64,000 bases of DNA from Streptomyces toyocaensis (GTDB lineage Bacteria > Actinomycetota > Actinomycetes > Streptomycetales > Streptomycetaceae): NCBI RefSeq assembly GCF_000725125.1, contig NZ_JFCB01000026.1, positions 50,954 to 114,953 of the forward strand, given 5' to 3'. Under the pieces are notes generated by a model, which was not told the DNA's origin, did not search any database, and worked only from the letters and a program-made list of their open reading frames with translations. Both the position numbers and the translations under genes were made by a program. Every line of letters starts with the position of its first letter. The first letter of the stretch is position 1. Shown piece after piece: positions 1 through 9,042 of the stretch.

Positions 1-460
1 TGGCGAACTGCACATCGTCCGCGACGACGCGCAGGTCACAGGCGAGGGCCAGCTGGAATCCGGCTCCGATGGCGTGTCCCTGCACAGCGGCGACGGACAC
101 GATGTCGCTGCGCCGCCACCAGGTGAAAGCCTCCTGGTAGACGGCGATGGTGGCGTCCAGCTCGGCGTCGTCAGCGCGCGCGAGGTCGATGAACGACGGC
201 TCGCCCTCGATCCCCTCGGGCGTGAGCATCTGCCGGTCGAGGCCGGCGGAGAAGGACTTGCCCTCCCCGCGCAGCACCACGACCCGGACCGAGCCGGGCA
301 GCAGCCGGCCGGCCTCGGTCAGCGCCCGCCACAGAGCGGGGCTCTGCGCGTTGCGCTTGGCGGGGTTGGTCAGCGTCACCGTGGCGATCGCGTCGTCGAC
401 GGTGAGCCGTACGCCGTCCTTGTCGAGTACCGGACCGAGGTCCTGGGCGGACGAAGCCAT
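1..460 (-). CDS. Enoyl-CoA hydratase/isomerase family protein (3' end outside window)
   Basis: The gene reads leftward from an ATG at 460 and leaves the window after 153 codons, so only the N-terminal part is visible. The translation shows a crotonase fold: the NPAKRNAQ segment near residue 33, the SAGLD oxyanion-hole segment near residue 70, and the QGHAIGAGFQLALACD segment near residue 130 that contributes the second oxyanion-hole glycine. Crotonase enzymes hydrate or isomerise acyl-CoA esters, usually in fatty-acid or amino-acid breakdown. The substrate cannot be told from this half. It lies back-to-front with gbn on the same strand, with about 105 bases between them. Family assignment is firm; exact reaction is not. 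Confidence 0.85.
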   Translation of the reverse strand, partial: MASSAQDLGPVLDKDGVRLTVDDAIATVTLTNPAKRNAQSPALWRALTEAGRLLPGSVRVVVLRGEGKSFSAGLDRQMLTPEGIEGEPSFIDLARADDAELDATIAVYQEAFTWWRRSDIVSVAAVQGHAIGAGFQLALACDLRVVADDVQFA

Positions 461-565
461 GGGGCGCCTCCGATGGGTGCGGTCATCTAAGTGACTGCAC
501 AGTAACCACCCGGCCGGCCGGTTGCCCGCCCGGGTGGTCACCATCGGGTTCCCGTGGCGCCGGGG

Positions 566-787
566 TCAGGCCGAAGGGGCCTTTTTGCCCCGTGTCGCCC
601 CGCCACGCCCTCGGAGCGTGACACCCGATTCGCTGAGCATGCGGTGCACGAAGCCATACGAGCGGCCGGTCTCCTCGGCCAACGCCCGGATGCTCGCACC
701 GGCGTCGTACTTCTTCTTCAGGTCTGCCGCGAGCTTGTCGCGCGCGGCGCCGGTCACCCGGCTGCCCTTCTTCAGAGTCTCGGCCAC
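566..787 (-). CDS. gbn: GATC-binding nucleoid-associated protein Gbn (SCO1839-like)
   Basis: This is a 73-residue basic protein with a helix-turn-helix segment (ASIRALAEETGRSYGFVHRM, about residues 31-50) and a lysine/arginine-rich C-terminus. Length and sequence match my recollection of S. coelicolor SCO1839, named Gbn. It is an actinobacterial nucleoid-associated protein that binds GATC followed by (A/T)T and mostly lowers expression of nearby genes. The GTG start at 787 is chosen because GAGGAGG lies just upstream; an in-frame GTG at 832 would add 15 residues without a good ribosome-binding site. A GATCAT motif on the coding strand at 830-825, in the presumed 5' leader, could allow autoregulation. 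Confidence 0.85.
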   Translation of the reverse strand: MAETLKKGSRVTGAARDKLAADLKKKYDAGASIRALAEETGRSYGFVHRMLSESGVTLRGRGGATRGKKAPSA

Positions 788-1149
788 CCGTGCCTCCTCA
801 TGGGAAGTGCGCTCTGGTCTCCTCATGATCACCCCTCCCGGCCCTCATGGCCACCCATTCGGCAAGGTCGATGAGACAAGATGGTGACGACGGGAGCGCG
901 TCCGCACATACGGAATGAATGATTCCGGCGGGTGCCGCCGATACCTCCAATCGGGTTCTTCCGCGAAGTTCCAGGTCAGGCGGGGGCGGTCGCCGAGCTC
1001 CGGCCGTCAGGGGGCACGGCCACCGATTCGGTGGAGGACACACCTCGGGGTGAGGAGATCTCACACGAATGATGGATCACCGGTGGGCCGAATGATCCAT
1101 ACGCAGTGGATCACGCGTTCGGTCAACCGCGGCTGACCGCCGCCCCGGC
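788..1149. promoter_or_regulatory. gbn upstream region with GATC motifs and an inverted repeat
   Basis: There is no convincing gene in these 362 bases. Two motifs fit the GATC(A/T)T consensus known for Gbn, both as GATCAT on the minus strand, at 825-830 and 1092-1097. The second is part of an inverted repeat, TGATCCA (1093-1099) and TGGATCA (1107-1113), with another TGGATCA at 1073-1079. A short hairpin, CGGTCA (1120-1125) and TGACCG (1134-1139), lies 10 bases after the ABC-F stop codon and may be a weak terminator for that gene. The motifs are seen directly; regulation by Gbn is inferred. Confidence 0.45.
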
Positions 1150-2748
<1,599 letters not shown>

Positions 2749-2805
2749 GGACAGACTCCAGGGCGGTGTGGGGTGGCGGTGGGCGGCTGAGGACGTTCCC
2801 GCCGT

Positions 2806-2838
2806 CTAATGCGCGAGGAGAATGGCCATGGGAGCCAT
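2806..2838 (-). other. Possible leader peptide ORF upstream of the ABC-F gene
   Basis: On the minus strand a 10-codon ORF (MAPMAILLAH, stop TAG at 2808-2806) ends 57 bases before the ABC-F start. A TAGAAT hexamer at 2842-2837 fits the Streptomyces -10 consensus and overlaps the first ATG. Transcription from it would start near the second in-frame ATG (2829), giving a leaderless 7-codon ORF. The same stretch forms an inverted repeat, AGAATGGC (2819-2826) and GCCATTCT (2834-2841). No Shine-Dalgarno sequence is present. Translation of this ORF is speculative. Confidence 0.3.
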
Positions 2839-2960
2839 TCTAACGGGGCGGTGCAAGCGCTTTTCCGCGCGCGGACGTCCCGGGGGGTGTCGGTCCCCGG
2901 TGTCAGACTGGGCGGCGGGGGGACATTCCGGTGCACGCGAGACACAGGGAAGTGATCGCC

Positions 2961-3374
2961 ATGGCAGGCACGGGCAATGGGCGTCCCAGCGTCGTTCCGA
3001 CGCTGTTGTACGGGGACGCCAAGGCGGCGATCCGGCAGCTCACGGAGGCCTTCGGCTTCACGGAGCTGTCGGTGTACGAGGGCGAGGACGGCACGGTGAT
3101 GCACGCGGAGCTGGCGCACGGCAACGGCGTGGTGATGCTGGGCTCGACGGGCGGCGGCGGCGTGTTCGACACGGCGATGAAGGGCGCGGGTCCGGCCGGG
3201 GTGTACCTCGTCGTGGACGACGTCGACGCACACCACCGGCGCGCGGTGGAGCAGGGCGCGGAGATCCTCATGCCCCCGACGGACCAGGACTACGGTTCCC
3301 GGGACTACATGGCCCGGGACCTCGAGGGCAACGTCTGGAGCTTCGGCACGTACGCCCCGGAGACCGGGGCCTGA
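2961..3374 (+). CDS. VOC-superfamily (glyoxalase/bleomycin-resistance-like) protein
   Basis: The 137-residue protein has the repeated beta-alpha-beta-beta-beta pattern of the vicinal oxygen chelate fold. Recognisable parts are VVPTLLYGDAKAAIRQLTEA at the N-terminus, AGVYLVVDDVDAHHRRAVEQ in the middle and the C-terminal strand with RDYMARDLEGNVWSFGTY. This form (PhnB-like) is common in actinomycetes and mostly uncharacterised; members bind a metal and small molecules. The ATG at 2961 is preferred over a GTG at 2931 because the fold begins immediately after it and AGGGAAG lies upstream. It converges on the next gene with only 16 bases between their stops. Confidence 0.75.
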   Translation: MAGTGNGRPSVVPTLLYGDAKAAIRQLTEAFGFTELSVYEGEDGTVMHAELAHGNGVVMLGSTGGGGVFDTAMKGAGPAGVYLVVDDVDAHHRRAVEQGAEILMPPTDQDYGSRDYMARDLEGNVWSFGTYAPETGA

Positions 3375-3390
3375 GTGCCCCGGGCCGGTG

Positions 3391-4701
3391 TCAGCCGCCG
3401 GTGTGGACCTGGAAGGCGGCCCGGCGGACCGCCTTGGCCAGGGCCGGGTCGGGGTGCGCGGCGGCGAGGGCGACCAGGACCTGCACGGTCCGCGGGTGGC
3501 CGACGGCGCGCACCTCGCTGAGCAGCGCGGGCACGGTCGGCTGCACCGCCGACTCCAGGTGCCTCACGAGCAGCGGGGCCTCGCCGTGGTCGGCGACGGC
3601 GGCGGCGGTGTCCACCCAGAGCCAGGTGGCCTCCTCGCGGGTGAGGACCTCGTGGGCGTCCTCGGGGTCGGCACCGTCGTGCTCGGCGAGCCACAGCAGG
3701 GCGTACGGCCGCAGCGCCGGCTCGTCGAGCACGGTACGGACCTCGGGCTCCGCGGGGGCGCCGACCACCCTCAGCGCCTCGAAGGCGAGGCCGCGCAGCA
3801 GGGCGTCCTCGCCCCGGGCGGCGTCGATCAGCTCGGTGACCGCGCTGCCCACAGGCCGGGCGGCGAGCCAGGCGCGGTATTCGGCGCGGGCCGCGTTGGG
3901 GCGGAGCCGGGCGCAGCCGCGCAGCATGTCCTCGGCGCCCTGTTCGATGTTCCCGGCGGGGCTCTGCGCGGCGACGCAGATCTGCTCCAGCTTGACCCAC
4001 ACCGCCCAGCTGCCCAGCGGAGTGAGCGTGGCCTGCCCGTCGCCGTAGGTGAGGGCACCGACGGAGGCGAGGGCGCGCAGCGCCCAGTCGAGCAGCGGCT
4101 CGAGCGGGGCGTCGGCGGCGGCCGGTCCGGCGAGCGCGGGACGGGGCCGCTGGAGTCCGGCGCCGGTGCCGGGCCGGTCCTCGAAGGCAGCTGACACCTC
4201 GTCGGCCCCCGGCGCGTAGTCGACCTCGCAGCGCTCCGTGCGCAGCTCGATGACGCGCTGCTGCAGGAGGTCGAGCAGCTGCGGCACGGGGACGGGGCCG
4301 GCGGACAACTGGAGGAAGGAGAGCACCTGCGGCATGGCCGTGACGACCTCGGCGACGGCGGCGGGCTCGTACTCCTCGGGCTCCGGGTGGGCGAGCGACC
4401 AGGCGTCGCAGAGGGCGACCCAGCCGCGCAGGACGGCGCCGTCGTCGCGGTCCCAGGCGCGCAGCCGCCAGCCGGGGCGGGCGGTGTCGCCGTGCACCTC
4501 GACGAGGCCGGCCAGGCGGGCGGTGTCCCAGTCGGCGCGGACCTGAGCGGGGGTCAGGCCCAGGGCCCGGGCCGCGCGTTCGGCGGACGCGTCGGAGAGG
4601 GTGGCCTTGCCGTCGGCTGTGGCGCCGTCCCGGCCGGGGCCGAGGGCGGAGTCGGCCCAGCGGGCGACGCGGGCCGCCGCGGCCAGACAGGAGCGCGCCA
4701 T
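3391..4701 (-). CDS. Hypothetical protein, helix- and alanine-rich
   Basis: From the ATG at 4701 the protein has 436 residues. I recognise no catalytic motif. The N-terminal part looks like a winged-helix-type fold (residues 20-90, LSDASAERAARALGLTPAQV followed by a strand pair). The C-terminal half is a run of short amphipathic helices resembling HEAT-type repeats (for example RPYALLWLAEH and HPRTVQVLVALAAAHPDPALAKAV). The reading frame stays open far upstream. The 4701 start is supported by GGAG about ten bases before it and by the Pro/Ala-rich, uninformative sequence upstream. A start up to about 4850 cannot be excluded. Confidence 0.55.
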   Translation of the reverse strand: MARSCLAAAARVARWADSALGPGRDGATADGKATLSDASAERAARALGLTPAQVRADWDTARLAGLVEVHGDTARPGWRLRAWDRDDGAVLRGWVALCDAWSLAHPEPEEYEPAAVAEVVTAMPQVLSFLQLSAGPVPVPQLLDLLQQRVIELRTERCEVDYAPGADEVSAAFEDRPGTGAGLQRPRPALAGPAAADAPLEPLLDWALRALASVGALTYGDGQATLTPLGSWAVWVKLEQICVAAQSPAGNIEQGAEDMLRGCARLRPNAARAEYRAWLAARPVGSAVTELIDAARGEDALLRGLAFEALRVVGAPAEPEVRTVLDEPALRPYALLWLAEHDGADPEDAHEVLTREEATWLWVDTAAAVADHGEAPLLVRHLESAVQPTVPALLSEVRAVGHPRTVQVLVALAAAHPDPALAKAVRRAAFQVHTGG

Positions 4702-4997
4702 TCCGGCCAGCTCCGCCGGTGCGGGGGTGCCCTCCGGGGCCGGGGCGCGGGGCGGCGCGGGCGCCGCTGGTTGATCGCTGTGGGGGCGGCGGCCAGGGGT
4801 CGGGGGCGGACGAGTCGAAGCCTGGAGTCGCGCGGGATACGGGACGTCACGGATGCAGTCTCGCGGTTGACGGTCCGAAAACCCAAACGGAATGCCGGCG
4901 GGGGCCAGGGAACGCCCCGAAGACCGCGCCCGGATACGGAAGAAGGGAGCAAAACAGGCCACTGGAGGGGCTTTAAACGGAATCCTCGGGACCCGCT

Positions 4998-6140
4998 TCA
5001 CATCAGGGGGGTGAGGAAGCGCCGCAGGGTCTCCTCGTACGCCTGCGGGTCCGCGTTCCACATGGCGGCGTGCGGAGCGCCCCTGACGGTGTGAAGGGTG
5101 ATGGTGTTGGGGTGGGCGGCGGCGAGGCGGCGGGAGAACCGCCAGGGGGCCACCGTGTCGTCGGGACCGTGGAAGATCTGCGTGGGGACGGCGATGCGGT
5201 CCAGGTGGACGGCGCCGGGCCTGCGGTCCCCGTACAGTCCCGTGCGGCCCTGTGCGGCGCGGACGGCGAGGGGCAGCAGGGCGCCCGGGGTGCGGTGGGC
5301 GGCGGCGAGGGCGCGCAGGGTCGCCTCCCAGTTGAGCACCGGGGAGTCGAGGACGAGTCCGGCGACGCGTGCGCGTACGTCGGACCGGGCGGCGGCGCGC
5401 AGCGCCATGGTCGCGCCGCTGGACCAGCCGTACAGGACGACCTGCCGGGCGCCGGAGTCCACCGCGTGCCGGAGCACCGCGTCGAGATCGCGCCACTCGG
5501 TCTCGCCGAGGTGGTGGAGGCGGTCCGGGGAACTCGGCGCGCCCGGGTCGCCCCGGTGGGCGGGGGCGAGCACCGGGAAGCGGTGGCGGTGCAGGAACTC
5601 CATGACGTTCATGGTGTGTTCCCGGGTGGTGCCGAGTCCGTGGACGGCGATCACCCAGGTGTCCCGGTCGCCCGGCACGTGCCAGACGGGCAGCGGGCCG
5701 AGGTCGCCGGGTACGTCCAGACCGGTGAAGTCCAGACCGAGGGCGGTGCCGGGGTCGCCGGCGTGCACGGCCGGGGTGAACCAGGCCCGGTCGCCGGGTT
5801 CGAGGGTGCCGTACGTGACGCGTTCCAGCCGGCGTACGACCGTGTCGACGGGGGACGCGGTGCCGGACAGCACGGGCCCGACGACCGCGTGGAAGCCGTC
5901 ACCGGCGAGACCGTGGCGGCCGGGCCGCAGCGCGGCGAGGTGCCGGGTGAGGGTGATCTGTCCGGCGGCCGTGGCGTGGACGGTGAGCACGGGTTCGGTC
6001 GGCAGGGGCCCGCCCGGCGGGATCCTGAGGGCGGCATCGCTGGCGAACCGGCCGGCGGCGACCGCGGCGGCGCCGGCCCCTATCACGGCGGTGACGGCAG
6101 CGGCCGTCGCTCTGACAGTGCGCACGCTCTCCAGTGTCAT
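4998..6140 (-). CDS. Membrane-anchored or secreted alpha/beta hydrolase
   Basis: This 380-residue protein begins with a hydrophobic segment (residues 12-30) preceded by arginine, so it is probably membrane-anchored or exported. The catalytic domain is an alpha/beta hydrolase. It shows the HG oxyanion motif in AVHGLGTTREH, the nucleophile elbow GWSSGA near residue 240, an acidic residue in HGPDDTVAPW and the catalytic histidine in GAPHAAMW near the end. The substrate cannot be predicted; peptidase-like and esterase-like members share this layout. The ATG at 6140 is chosen because the upstream extension has no signal peptide or homology-like features. The ribosome-binding site is poor. Confidence 0.75.
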   Translation of the reverse strand: MTLESVRTVRATAAAVTAVIGAGAAAVAAGRFASDAALRIPPGGPLPTEPVLTVHATAAGQITLTRHLAALRPGRHGLAGDGFHAVVGPVLSGTASPVDTVVRRLERVTYGTLEPGDRAWFTPAVHAGDPGTALGLDFTGLDVPGDLGPLPVWHVPGDRDTWVIAVHGLGTTREHTMNVMEFLHRHRFPVLAPAHRGDPGAPSSPDRLHHLGETEWRDLDAVLRHAVDSGARQVVLYGWSSGATMALRAAARSDVRARVAGLVLDSPVLNWEATLRALAAAHRTPGALLPLAVRAAQGRTGLYGDRRPGAVHLDRIAVPTQIFHGPDDTVAPWRFSRRLAAAHPNTITLHTVRGAPHAAMWNADPQAYEETLRRFLTPLM

Positions 6141-6175
6141 GTCGAACCGTGTACCCGGCCAGCGGACGGATGCGC

Positions 6176-6907
6176 TCAGCCCGGCTGCCCGTACCCCCGC
6201 AGGCGTTCGCCCACCTCCTCCACCTGCTCCGGGGTCAGCAGATGCGGGGACAGGCCGGGGACCGACGACGCGGTCAGCCAGACGCGGCACATCCACTCCA
6301 GCTGGGCGGTGCGGTCGTAGGCCCGGGCGAGGGTCGTTCCGTGGGTGACCGTGCCGTGGTTCCGCAGCAGGCACCCGGTGCGATCGTCGAGGGCCTCGAG
6401 CATGTTCGCGGCCAGTTCGTCGGTGCCGTACGTGGCGTAGCGGGCGACCCGGACGGGGCCGCCCAGCGCCGCGGCCATGTAGTGGATCAGCGGCAGTTCG
6501 TCGACGAGCGTGGAGACGGCCGTGGCGTGCACGGCGTGCGTGTGCACGACGGCACGCGCGCCGGTGGTGCGGTACACCGCGAGGTGCATGGGCAGCTCAC
6601 TGGTCGGGACCAGCGTGCCGAGCACCTGCCGGCCGTCGAGGCCGACGCCCGTCACGTCGTCCGGCCCCAGCCGGTCGTACGGCACTCCCGACGGGGTGAC
6701 CAGGATCGTCCCGCCGACCCGCACCGAGACGTTGCCCGAGGTCCCGACCACGAGCCCGTCGGCCACGCTCCGGCGCGCGGTCCGCACCAGCTCCGCCCAG
6801 GCGCGTGCCTCCCCCTCGGTGGCGCCCCCGGCGCGTGGGTCCCCGCCGCCCCGGGCGCCGCCCCCGGCGCCGTCCGCTCCCCGACCGTCCCATCGCTGCT
6901 CAGCCAT
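6176..6907 (-). CDS. Class II aldolase/adducin family protein
   Basis: The 243-residue protein carries the class II aldolase hallmarks in order: GTSGNVSVR (phosphate-binding loop), TPSGVPYDRL, the zinc-ligand pair HTHAVHAT near residue 120, and NHGTVTHG with a further zinc histidine near residue 183. Relatives such as L-fuculose-1-phosphate aldolase and L-ribulose-5-phosphate 4-epimerase use zinc to cleave or epimerise sugar phosphates. The exact sugar cannot be read from sequence. The N-terminus before residue 30 is glycine/arginine-rich and probably disordered. It lies 35 bases upstream of, and on the same strand as, the hydrolase gene, so they may be cotranscribed. Confidence 0.85.
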   Translation of the reverse strand: MAEQRWDGRGADGAGGGARGGGDPRAGGATEGEARAWAELVRTARRSVADGLVVGTSGNVSVRVGGTILVTPSGVPYDRLGPDDVTGVGLDGRQVLGTLVPTSELPMHLAVYRTTGARAVVHTHAVHATAVSTLVDELPLIHYMAAALGGPVRVARYATYGTDELAANMLEALDDRTGCLLRNHGTVTHGTTLARAYDRTAQLEWMCRVWLTASSVPGLSPHLLTPEQVEEVGERLRGYGQPG

Positions 6908-7066
6908 GCCGTGATCGTGCCAGGCGGGCCACCGGCCGGAGGCGGAACCCCCGTGACCGACGTCTCCTCGACGGGGCCGCCCCGGTGTGCGGAGCCCGTA
7001 CGGCGGCGGTCCCGCCATCCGGCGGAGCGCCCACCCCCTCTTACGGTCACCACGATGCCCATTCCA

Positions 7067-7099
7067 GTTCATCTTCCGTTCACCCTGGTTACCTACGTT
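7067..7099 (+). promoter_or_regulatory. PHO-box-like direct repeats upstream of pit
   Basis: Two adjacent 11-base units, GTTCATCTTCC (7067-7077) and GTTCACCCTGG (7078-7088), are followed by a degenerate third unit. They match the GTTCACC-type direct repeats bound by PhoP in Streptomyces. They lie 37-69 bases before the phosphate transporter start, which agrees with my recollection that pitH2 of S. coelicolor is under PhoP control. Binding here is inferred. Confidence 0.7.
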
Positions 7100-7135
7100 C
7101 GACCAGCCAATGACCTCGAACGATTGCCTGGGTAA

Positions 7136-8380
7136 ATGGAAAGCTTCTCGCTGATCCTCGCGATTGTGGTGGTAACCGCACTCGCGTTCGATTTCACGAA
7201 CGGTTTCCACGACACCGCGAACGCGATGGCAACGACCATTTCGACCGGTGCGCTCAAGCCCAAGGTCGCGGTGGCCATGTCCGCCGTGCTGAACCTTGTC
7301 GGCGCATTCCTCTCGGTGGAGGTCGCCAACACGATCTCCAAGGGCCTCGTCGACGAGGCCGGCATCCGTCCCGAGGTCATCTTCGCCGCGTTGGTCGGCG
7401 CGATCCTCTGGAATCTCCTGACCTGGCTGGTCGGTCTGCCGTCCAGTTCCTCGCACGCCCTCATGGGCGGTCTGATCGGCGCGACCGTCGCCTCCGCCGG
7501 CTTCGGCGCGGTGCACGGCGACGTGCTCGTCACCAAGGTGCTGATCCCCGCGATCGCCGCCCCGCTGGTGGCCGGCCTCGCCGCGATGCTGGCGACCCGG
7601 CTCACCTACCGCATGGGCAGGAACGCCGACGGCAAGGCCTCCGAGAAGGGCTACCGCGCCGGGCAGATCGCCTCCGCCGGTCTGGTCTCCCTGGCCCACG
7701 GGACCAACGACGCCCAGAAGACGATGGGCATCATCACCCTGGCCCTGGTGGCCGGCGGCACCCTCGCCCCCGACTCGGACCCGCCGATGTGGGTCATCCT
7801 CTCGGCGGGCGTCGCCATCGCGCTCGGCACCTACCTCGGCGGCTGGCGCATCATCCGCACCATGGGCAAGGGCCTGACCGACCTCCAGCCGCAGCAGGGC
7901 TTCGCCGCCCAGACCAGCGCCGCGACGGTCATCCTGGCCTCCTCCCACCTCGGCTTCTCCCTCTCCACCACGCACTCCGTCTCCGGCTCCGTGATGGGCG
8001 CGGGCCTGGGCCGCAAGGGCGGAGTCGTCCGCTGGTCGACCGCCACCCGGATGTTCGTCGCCTGGGGTCTGACGCTGCCGGCGGCGGCCCTCGTCGCGGC
8101 GCTCGCCGAGTGGGTCTGCGGCTTCGGCGACTGGGGCACCGCCGTCGTGGCCGTCTTCCTGGTCGCCTCCAGCGCGGCCATCTGGAAGATCTCCCGGCGC
8201 GAGGTCATCGACCACACCAACGTCAACGACCACGAGGGCCCGGACGCGGAGCCGTCCGGCGTGGTGACGCAGGCGATGGCCGCGGTGACCCCGCCCCCGG
8301 CGGGCACCGTGACCGAGGAATTCGCGGCCACGATCCCCGCCCCCAACGACCCGGCGTCCCCGGCCAGGACCACCGTCTGA
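7136..8380 (+). CDS. pitH2: Low-affinity inorganic phosphate transporter, Pit family
   Basis: The 414-residue membrane protein has about ten hydrophobic segments and both PHO-4 signatures: GFHDTANAMATT near residue 21 and LAHGTNDAQKTMG near residue 190. Pit proteins import metal-phosphate by proton symport at the cytoplasmic membrane. The C-terminal 70 residues form a cytosolic tail rich in proline, alanine and acidic residues. Synteny and similarity suggest it corresponds to PitH2 (SCO1845) of S. coelicolor. The ATG at 7136 has only a weak ribosome-binding site. It is followed 34 bases later by a small membrane-protein gene and then a strong terminator, so the two form one transcription unit. 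Confidence 0.92.
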   Translation: MESFSLILAIVVVTALAFDFTNGFHDTANAMATTISTGALKPKVAVAMSAVLNLVGAFLSVEVANTISKGLVDEAGIRPEVIFAALVGAILWNLLTWLVGLPSSSSHALMGGLIGATVASAGFGAVHGDVLVTKVLIPAIAAPLVAGLAAMLATRLTYRMGRNADGKASEKGYRAGQIASAGLVSLAHGTNDAQKTMGIITLALVAGGTLAPDSDPPMWVILSAGVAIALGTYLGGWRIIRTMGKGLTDLQPQQGFAAQTSAATVILASSHLGFSLSTTHSVSGSVMGAGLGRKGGVVRWSTATRMFVAWGLTLPAAALVAALAEWVCGFGDWGTAVVAVFLVASSAAIWKISRREVIDHTNVNDHEGPDAEPSGVVTQAMAAVTPPPAGTVTEEFAATIPAPNDPASPARTTV

Positions 8381-8414
8381 CAGCGACGACCCGGAACGAA
8401 GGAAGAAGAGCACC

Positions 8415-8636
8415 ATGAAGATCGACTGGGCGGCCCTCGGTTCCGTCTTCGGCGTCAGCCTCGTGGTCACCGTGGCCCTGGTGGCCCTGTTCACCCTCGG
8501 CATCACCGGCCTGTCCCGCCGCGAGCGGGCCGCCGCCCAGGGCCAGTCCGCGGCCCTGGCGGTCACCGGTGCCTACGCCTGCTTCGCGGCGTGCGCGGCG
8601 GCGGTGGGCTACGGGATCTACCTGATCATGGCCTGA
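8415..8636 (+). CDS. Small membrane protein downstream of pit
   Basis: This 73-residue protein has two predicted membrane segments (residues about 8-33 and 50-72) around a short loop with basic residues. It has GAAGGAAG as ribosome-binding site 13 bases before its ATG. It follows the phosphate transporter and shares its terminator. I know no function for it; by position it could be an accessory subunit of the transporter, but that is inference. Confidence 0.7.
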   Translation: MKIDWAALGSVFGVSLVVTVALVALFTLGITGLSRRERAAAQGQSAALAVTGAYACFAACAAAVGYGIYLIMA

Positions 8637-8654
8637 TCGCACATCGTCTCCGTC

Positions 8655-8690
8655 CGGCGGGCGGTGCGGGAGCTCCCGCACCGCCCGCCG
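8655..8690 (+). terminator. Terminator of the pit operon
   Basis: A perfect inverted repeat runs 8655-8690, starting 19 bases after the last stop codon, with the centre AGCT at 8671-8674 as loop and 16 base pairs of mostly GC stem. No T-run follows, as is usual in Streptomyces. It also separates the operon from the B12 riboswitch. Confidence 0.8.
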
Positions 8691-8759
8691 GCGTGTGCGT
8701 CTGCGCCCGCGCGTTCACCCACCGGCGCCCCTCTGTGGGCCTCAGCACACTTCAGCCTC

Positions 8760-8920
8760 GCAGGTCAACGGCAAGTTGACGGCCCTTCGGGGGCCGTGGT
8801 GGACTGCCTCCGCCACTACGGCGGCAGGAGAGGAAGCCGGTGCGATTCCGGCGCGGTCCCGCCACTGTCACCGGGGAGAACACCCCGGGAGCCAGGAACT
8901 CTCACCGCCGGTCTCGTCGA
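8760..8920 (+). ncRNA. Cobalamin (AdoCbl) riboswitch
   Basis: The region carries the conserved B12-box elements in the right order: a GC-rich P2/P3 region, GCCGGTGCGATTCCGGC (P4-P5 area, from 8836), CCCGCCACTGT (8858-8868) and GAGCCAGGAACTCT (about 8889-8902). Coenzyme B12 binding to such RNAs lowers expression of downstream biosynthesis genes. A small hairpin, CAGGG (8923-8927) with CCCTG (8936-8940), sits immediately before a GTGAGGAC ribosome-binding site. It is the likely expression platform, suggesting control of translation initiation. Riboswitch identity is very likely; exact ends are approximate. Confidence 0.93.
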
Positions 8921-8957
8921 ACCAGGGCGTGGACACCCTGAGTGAGGACATATCGCC

Positions 8958-9038
8958 ATGCGCGGCTGCCTGCCGAGGTCGACCAGCGACACCCCACCCC
9001 GCTCCGGGGCCGTTCCCCGCGGATCCGTCACCGGCTGA
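8958..9038 (+). CDS. 26-codon leader ORF between riboswitch and cobD
   Basis: An ATG at 8958, with GTGAGGAC 8 bases upstream, opens a 26-codon ORF (MRGCLPRSTSD...) ending with TGA at 9036-9038. cobD begins 4 bases later at 9043 and has no good ribosome-binding site of its own. The arrangement suggests that the riboswitch controls translation of this ORF and that cobD is translated by coupling. The peptide resembles nothing I know. Translation is inferred from position and ribosome-binding site only. Confidence 0.5.
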   Translation: MRGCLPRSTSDTPPRSGAVPRGSVTG

Positions 9039-9042
9039 ACCC

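Noticed and set aside
2855..2862. AAGCGCTT palindrome as a LacI operator for the VOC or ABC-F gene
   Set aside because: A lone 8-bp palindrome is expected by chance in GC-rich DNA and no sugar gene is nearby; kept only as a remark under the ABC-F leader.
6176..8566. 796-codon minus-strand frame spanning the aldolase and the phosphate transporter
   Set aside because: Only the last 243 codons encode a recognisable protein (class II aldolase); the rest is antisense to pit and has shadow-like composition.
8664..8945. ORFs running through the B12 riboswitch
   Set aside because: They overlap conserved riboswitch elements and have no ribosome-binding site; the RNA function explains the sequence.
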